From contig JBLHMB010000010.1 in the NCBI GenBank assembly GCA_047621665.1, positions 18,871-82,870 on the forward strand: 64,000 nucleotides of DNA, written 5' to 3'. This stretch comes from Actimicrobium sp047621665 (GTDB lineage Bacteria; Pseudomonadota; Gammaproteobacteria; Burkholderiales; Burkholderiaceae_D). Under the pieces are notes generated by a model. The model was given only the letters and a program-made list of their open reading frames with translations. It was not told the DNA's origin and searched no databases. This document shows, piece by piece, positions 60,160 through 64,000 of the stretch. The translations under genes and the position numbers were made by a program. Numbering within the stretch: the stretch's first letter is position 1; each line of letters opens with the position of its first letter.

Positions 60160-62487
60160 ATGGCCAGAACCTTCATGACATTACCTCGCTCCACAGACGG
60201 ACAACCCGACTTGAGCCACTTGAAGCACCGCTCACCGTGGTTACTTTTTGCACTCATCCTGTTTTTCTTCACCTGTATTGTGACTGTCAATATCGTGCAG
60301 GAACATGGTCGCATCGATGCCGAAGAACGCCAGCAGCTGGAGACACAAGCTACCGTCGTCGACATCCATCTGACCCGCAGTCTGGCTTCGGTGAATGCCG
60401 CACTTGATGCTTTACGCCGCGAAGTGGTGCCGATGCAGGCACGATCGGGTGGGCGGGCGCTGCTCAACCAGTACCTGCACACGCTGGTAGATGTATTGAT
60501 CGGCACCCGTACCCTGGTGGTCGTCAATGTCGATGGCGAAATCACGGCAAGTAACCAGGCTGCGTTGATCGGGCAAAACGTGCGTGAAAAAGAGCGCTTC
60601 CGTACCATGCGTCAGGGCGCAGAGACGAAGACGCTCTATGTGTCGCCGCCATTCAGGTCGCCTCTGGACGTGTATGCCATGAGTGTCGGTAAGGTATTAC
60701 TGGATGATCAAGGAAAATTCGCCGGTATCGTGTTGGCGATCCTCGATCCTGCATTTTTCAAGACGCTGATGGACTCGGTGCGCTACAGCGACGATATGCG
60801 TGCCTCGGTGGTCCATGGCGATGGCAAGATGGTTTTTTCTACCGACGAGAAGCTCGACATCAGCGAAATTGACCTGCGTGGCTCATCTTTTTTTAGTCGG
60901 CATCTGGCTGGCGGCCGGGAGCTCAGCATCCTTTCGGGGCAGGCTGCTACAACGCGGGATGACCGATTAGTCGCACTTCGCACAATCGGGCCAGACCCGA
61001 TAGCCATGGATAAAATACTGGTGATCGCGATCAGCCGGTCAATGCCGGCCATTTTTGCTCAGTGGCAGCAACGCACGCAGATCAAGTTCAGTCTGGTCGG
61101 ATTGCTGGCGCTCCTCGGTATGCTTGGATTGCTGTTCCATCAGCGACGACAGCAGTCTTTTTTACGCGTATCTGCCGTCAGCGAACGGCAGCGTATTCAA
61201 GCTGAAGTATTGGCGAACAGCGCACGGTTTGTCCGGACTATCACCGACGCGATGCCTGGCGCGGTCGCCTACTTCGATCGTGACCTGCGCTGCCAGTTCG
61301 CCAACAAAGGCTATCAGGACTGGTACGGCAAATCGTCAGTATCCCTGCAAGGCATGACACTGATGTCCTTGCTGGGCGAGGCGCTGTTCGCCATCAACGA
61401 GACCCATATCCAGGCGGCACTAGCCGGTGAAAGCCAGCAGTTCGAGCGTTTCCTGACAAAACTCGATGGCAGCGTCGGCCATATCCTGGCCAACTATATT
61501 CCCGACATCGATCCCGCCGGCAACGTCCTCGGGTTCATTATCGTCGTGACCGACATCAAGGCATTCAAGATGGCAGAAGGCGAACTCAAGATGACTGCCA
61601 ACGTATTTGCCTGCACATCGGAAGCCATCATGATCACGGACAGCAAGGAAAACATCCTGTCAGTCAATCCTGCCTTCACTCGCATCACCGGATACAACGC
61701 CGAGGAAGTAGTCGGGCAAACGCTGCACCTGCTGCGCTCGGAACACCATTCGGAAGAATTCCATACCGCGATGTGGCAGCAAGTCAACGATAGCGGTATG
61801 TGGCAAGGCGAGACATGGAGTCGCAAAAAGACCGGCGCAGCGTATTTAAAATGGAAAACCATCACTAAAATTGCTGGGGCACTTGCCAGCGAGGATCGCT
61901 ACGTCGCCGTATTTCGTGACATTACCGAAACCTGGAAAGCCCAGGAAAGTATCAAGCACCAGGCTTTCCACGATGCCTTGACCAAACTACCAAATCGTTC
62001 GTTGCTGATGGAGCGTATCAACCGGCAGATCGTGTTTGCGGAACGGGCGGCGCACAGTATGACGATCATGTTTCTTGATCTCGACCGTTTCAAGGCAGTC
62101 AACGATCGTCTCGGCCACGCGGCCGGGGATGACTTGCTGGTCATCGTGGCGGAAAAATTACAAGGACTGCTCCGTGAGACCGATACCGTGGCGCGACTGG
62201 GCGGCGATGAGTTTGTAATTCTGCTGGACCATCCGGCCAGCCGGACAGAAGTCGAAGGCATCGCCAGCCGAATCATTGCCGTTGTCAAAGAACCCGTCGT
62301 CATTGAAGGAACCGCAGTCCATATCGGCACCTCGGTCGGTATTGCCGTGTATCCGGCTGACGGAACCAGCGCCGAGCAACTGATCAAATGTGCCGACCTG
62401 GCCATGTACGCGGCTAAATGCGCGGGCAGGAATGTCTTTCGCTTTTTTACCGACAACCAAACTGTCGCCGGTAAGGGTGAAGTGTAA
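60160..62487 (+). CDS. Cache/PAS/GGDEF diguanylate cyclase
   Basis: A 775-residue membrane protein. A first helix (about 28-50) and a second (about 300-320) flank a periplasmic double-Cache sensor, then two PAS domains (about 345-475 and 475-600) and a GGDEF domain. The active-site GGDEF is at 681-685, and an RETD inhibition site stands five residues before it, so it should make c-di-GMP and be product-inhibited. There is no EAL domain. The ATG at 60160 is chosen; TTG 60148 and ATG 60175 are alternatives. The ligand is unknown. Confidence 0.92.
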   Translation: MARTFMTLPRSTDGQPDLSHLKHRSPWLLFALILFFFTCIVTVNIVQEHGRIDAEERQQLETQATVVDIHLTRSLASVNAALDALRREVVPMQARSGGRALLNQYLHTLVDVLIGTRTLVVVNVDGEITASNQAALIGQNVREKERFRTMRQGAETKTLYVSPPFRSPLDVYAMSVGKVLLDDQGKFAGIVLAILDPAFFKTLMDSVRYSDDMRASVVHGDGKMVFSTDEKLDISEIDLRGSSFFSRHLAGGRELSILSGQAATTRDDRLVALRTIGPDPIAMDKILVIAISRSMPAIFAQWQQRTQIKFSLVGLLALLGMLGLLFHQRRQQSFLRVSAVSERQRIQAEVLANSARFVRTITDAMPGAVAYFDRDLRCQFANKGYQDWYGKSSVSLQGMTLMSLLGEALFAINETHIQAALAGESQQFERFLTKLDGSVGHILANYIPDIDPAGNVLGFIIVVTDIKAFKMAEGELKMTANVFACTSEAIMITDSKENILSVNPAFTRITGYNAEEVVGQTLHLLRSEHHSEEFHTAMWQQVNDSGMWQGETWSRKKTGAAYLKWKTITKIAGALASEDRYVAVFRDITETWKAQESIKHQAFHDALTKLPNRSLLMERINRQIVFAERAAHSMTIMFLDLDRFKAVNDRLGHAAGDDLLVIVAEKLQGLLRETDTVARLGGDEFVILLDHPASRTEVEGIASRIIAVVKEPVVIEGTAVHIGTSVGIAVYPADGTSAEQLIKCADLAMYAAKCAGRNVFRFFTDNQTVAGKGEV

Positions 62488-62649
62488 GCACACCTGTTTT
62501 GTTGCTGGCGGACTGATCCAACCTGCACTGCTAAGTGGTCTCGACCACCAACCGCAATACCCTGCCGGTGCTACCCTATTAAAAAGAACAGACAGATTCA
62601 GATCACAAATCACCGGCTGTCTGCTTCGCCCACCCACAAGGAAAGCCCC

Positions 62650-63264
62650 ATGCGCGCCTCTGCAGAAATCATCACCCATTACGAACCACGCGACCTGTCC
62701 GACCGCTTCGCGCTGAAATTCACCAAGTTCCTGCGCTTTCTGGCAGACGTCTTTTTTGCCAAACGATACGGCCACCGTGCTGTCGTGCTGGAGACTGTTG
62801 CGGCCGTACCCGGCATGGTCGGCGGCCTGTTACAGCATCTGAAAGCATTGCGCCTGATCAAAGACGACCACGGCTGGGTTCACACGCTACTCGACGAAGC
62901 CGAAAACGAACGGATGCACTTGATGACTTTTATCGAGATCGCCAAGCCTTCCGGCTTTGAGCGCCTGGTAATTTTTGTGACGCAACTGGTGTTCTACAAC
63001 CTGTACTTTTTCATCTACCTGTTCTCGGCCAAAACCGCGCACCGTATCGTCGGCTACTTCGAGGAAGAAGCGTATTACAGCTACACCGAGTATCTGGCCG
63101 GTATCGACAAGGGTGAGCATGAGAACATCGCCGCTCCCGCCATTGCAATCAAGTACTGGAGCCTGCCCGCCGACGCCCGGCTGCGTGAAGTCGTCATCGC
63201 CGTACGTGCCGACGAAGCCGGTCACCGTGATGTCAATCATGCGTTTGCTGACGAACTGAGCTAA
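62650..63264 (+). CDS. aox: Alternative oxidase (diiron quinol oxidase)
   Basis: A 204-residue bacterial alternative oxidase that reduces oxygen with quinol without pumping protons. The diiron ligands are E48 (VVLETVAAVPGM), E87 and H90 (NERMH), E139 (FEEEAYY), and E189 and H192 (ADEAGHRDVNH), all in the AOX order. Two hydrophobic helices near 45-60 and 105-126 place it on the inner membrane surface. AAGGAA precedes ATG 62650. Bacterial AOX is uncommon; it is usually linked to cyanide- or nitric-oxide-resistant respiration, which is inference here. Confidence 0.93.
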   Translation: MRASAEIITHYEPRDLSDRFALKFTKFLRFLADVFFAKRYGHRAVVLETVAAVPGMVGGLLQHLKALRLIKDDHGWVHTLLDEAENERMHLMTFIEIAKPSGFERLVIFVTQLVFYNLYFFIYLFSAKTAHRIVGYFEEEAYYSYTEYLAGIDKGEHENIAAPAIAIKYWSLPADARLREVVIAVRADEAGHRDVNHAFADELS

Positions 63265-63282
63265 GCGCACTGCGCACACGTA

Positions 63283-63313
63283 AAAACGGAGCGCCATGCG
63301 CTCCGTTTTTTTT
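63283..63313 (+). terminator. Rho-independent terminator
   Basis: A 12-bp perfect stem (AAAACGGAGCGC/GCGCTCCGTTTT) with a CAT loop, followed by a T-run, 18 bases after the alternative oxidase gene. The flanking A-run may also stop the convergent ABC-F transcript. Confidence 0.93.
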
Positions 63314-63316
63314 AGT

Positions 63317-63364
63317 GACGACTTCGTCGATGACTTAGTTGATAACTTAGTCGATAACTTAGTC
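63317..63364. repeat. Four 12-bp tandem repeats over an ABC-F stop codon
   Basis: The plus strand reads GACGACTTCGTC, GATGACTTAGTT, GATAACTTAGTC, GATAACTTAGTC. The minus-strand ABC-F stop TAA (63361-63359) is within the last unit, and the next two units place further TAA codons in the same frame 12 bases apart. Confidence 0.85.
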
Positions 63365-64000
63365 AATACCCTGACTGGCCAGATAGTTTTCGTACGAGCC
63401 AGGATAATCAATGATTTCGTTTTCCTTGACTTCAAGAACGCGCGTCGCCAGCGACTGCACGAACTCACGGTCATGCGAGACGAAAATCAGCGTGCCGGCG
63501 TATTTTTCGAGTGCAACGTTGAGCGACTCGATCGATTCCATGTCCATATGGTTGGTCGGCTCGTCCATCAGCAGCACGTTGTGACGGCCCAGCATCAGCT
63601 TGCCGTACATCATGCGACCCTTCTCACCACCGGACAGCACCTTGACCGGCTTCTTCACGTCATCGCCGCCAAACAGCAAGCGTCCGAGAATCGAGCGCAC
63701 CGCCTGGTCGTCATCGCCTTCCTTGGTCCACTGGTCGATCCATTCGGTCAATGTCTTGTCGGTCGCAAAGTCTTCGGTCGGATCCTGCGGCATGTAGCCG
63801 ACGTTGGCATGCTCGGCCCATTTGACATTGCCGGTATCACCATCGAGTCCGCACAATGCCATGCCGCCCATTACGCGCAGCAACGTGGTTTTGCCTGCAC
63901 CGTTGGCACCGATGATGGCAATACGCTCGCCCGCCTCGACCATGATGTCGAATTTTTTGAATAGCGTGCGGTCGTAGGTTTTTGACAGACCTTCAATCTG
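63359..64000 (-). CDS. ABC-F ATPase (YbiT-type), C-terminal part
   Basis: The last 213 residues of an ABC-F protein; the 5' part lies beyond 64000. The second ATPase has Walker A IIGANGAGKTTLLR, signature LSGGEKGRMMYGKLML, Walker B VLLMDEPTNHMDMESIESLN and the switch His in VSHDREFVQSLATR. KEGDDDQAVRSILGRLLF and the ending YLASQGID resemble E. coli YbiT. ABC-F proteins act on ribosomes. The 3' end lies in the 12-bp tandem repeat. Confidence 0.9.
   Translation of the reverse strand, partial: QIEGLSKTYDRTLFKKFDIMVEAGERIAIIGANGAGKTTLLRVMGGMALCGLDGDTGNVKWAEHANVGYMPQDPTEDFATDKTLTEWIDQWTKEGDDDQAVRSILGRLLFGGDDVKKPVKVLSGGEKGRMMYGKLMLGRHNVLLMDEPTNHMDMESIESLNVALEKYAGTLIFVSHDREFVQSLATRVLEVKENEIIDYPGSYENYLASQGID

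Overview
The window looks like a chromosomal segment of a betaproteobacterium, most likely Burkholderiales and probably close to Oxalobacteraceae. This is inferred from GC-rich codon use, protein resemblance and characteristic gene orders (rpfE-like/recJ, prfB-lysS, mltG-tmk-holB-pilZ-tatD, ygfZ-DUF4936-NRDE, nadAC). No rRNA, tRNA, CRISPR array, integrase or insertion sequence was seen. Most of the window is ordinary housekeeping DNA, with a few accessory islands.

Layout. 1-6.2 kb: the start of a DUF1800 gene behind a small periplasmic protein, an OmpR/EnvZ-like two-component pair, a PPOX flavoprotein, a YqhD-like alcohol dehydrogenase and an aldo/keto reductase that converge on a shared terminator. 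6.3-15 kb: rpfE-like/recJ, a small acidic/QK-rich protein, a TAXI binding protein, prfB with its programmed +1 frameshift, lysS, a glycine-zipper protein and a universal stress protein. 15-21.6 kb (minus strand): a nitronate monooxygenase-like gene, then the mltG-tmk-holB-pilZ-(GNAT)-tatD-ankyrin cluster. 21.7-31.2 kb: ygfZ-DUF4936-NRDE, then sbcD-sbcC flanked on both sides by unrecognised proteins of similar architecture (disordered N-terminus, helix, hydrophobic hairpin). 31.2-41 kb (minus strand): an HD-GYP phosphodiesterase and a nine-gene acyl-CoA/alcohol-type catabolic operon. This operon is divergent from an MHS-family transporter, and two dyads lie between them. 43-46 kb: purT and nadB.

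46-57.8 kb is the most distinctive part. It holds a nonsense-interrupted pseudogene, a small membrane protein, and a minus-strand metal-efflux island: CzcI-like protein, CzcB-like adaptor, CzcA-like RND pump, DUF3240, TolC-like channel, HupE/UreJ permease, transmembrane anchor protein, an unlisted 41-residue His-tailed lipoprotein, and an EamA transporter with an extremely His-rich tail. Beside it is a chemoreceptor pseudogene with a frameshift and a missing N-terminal half. 57.8-64 kb: nadA-nadC, a Cache/PAS/GGDEF diguanylate cyclase, a bacterial alternative oxidase, and the 3' part of a YbiT-type ABC-F gene whose stop codon sits in a 12-bp tandem repeat.

How the genes work together: nadB, nadA and nadC together cover de novo quinolinate and nicotinate-nucleotide synthesis. 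SbcCD and RecJ are recombination nucleases. The efflux island would move a divalent metal from cytoplasm or periplasm outward, with HupE and the His-rich proteins as possible import, sensing or buffering parts. The catabolic operon has the acyl-CoA dehydrogenase, thiolase, thioesterase and dehydrogenases needed to shorten or oxidise an unidentified acyl or alcohol substrate.
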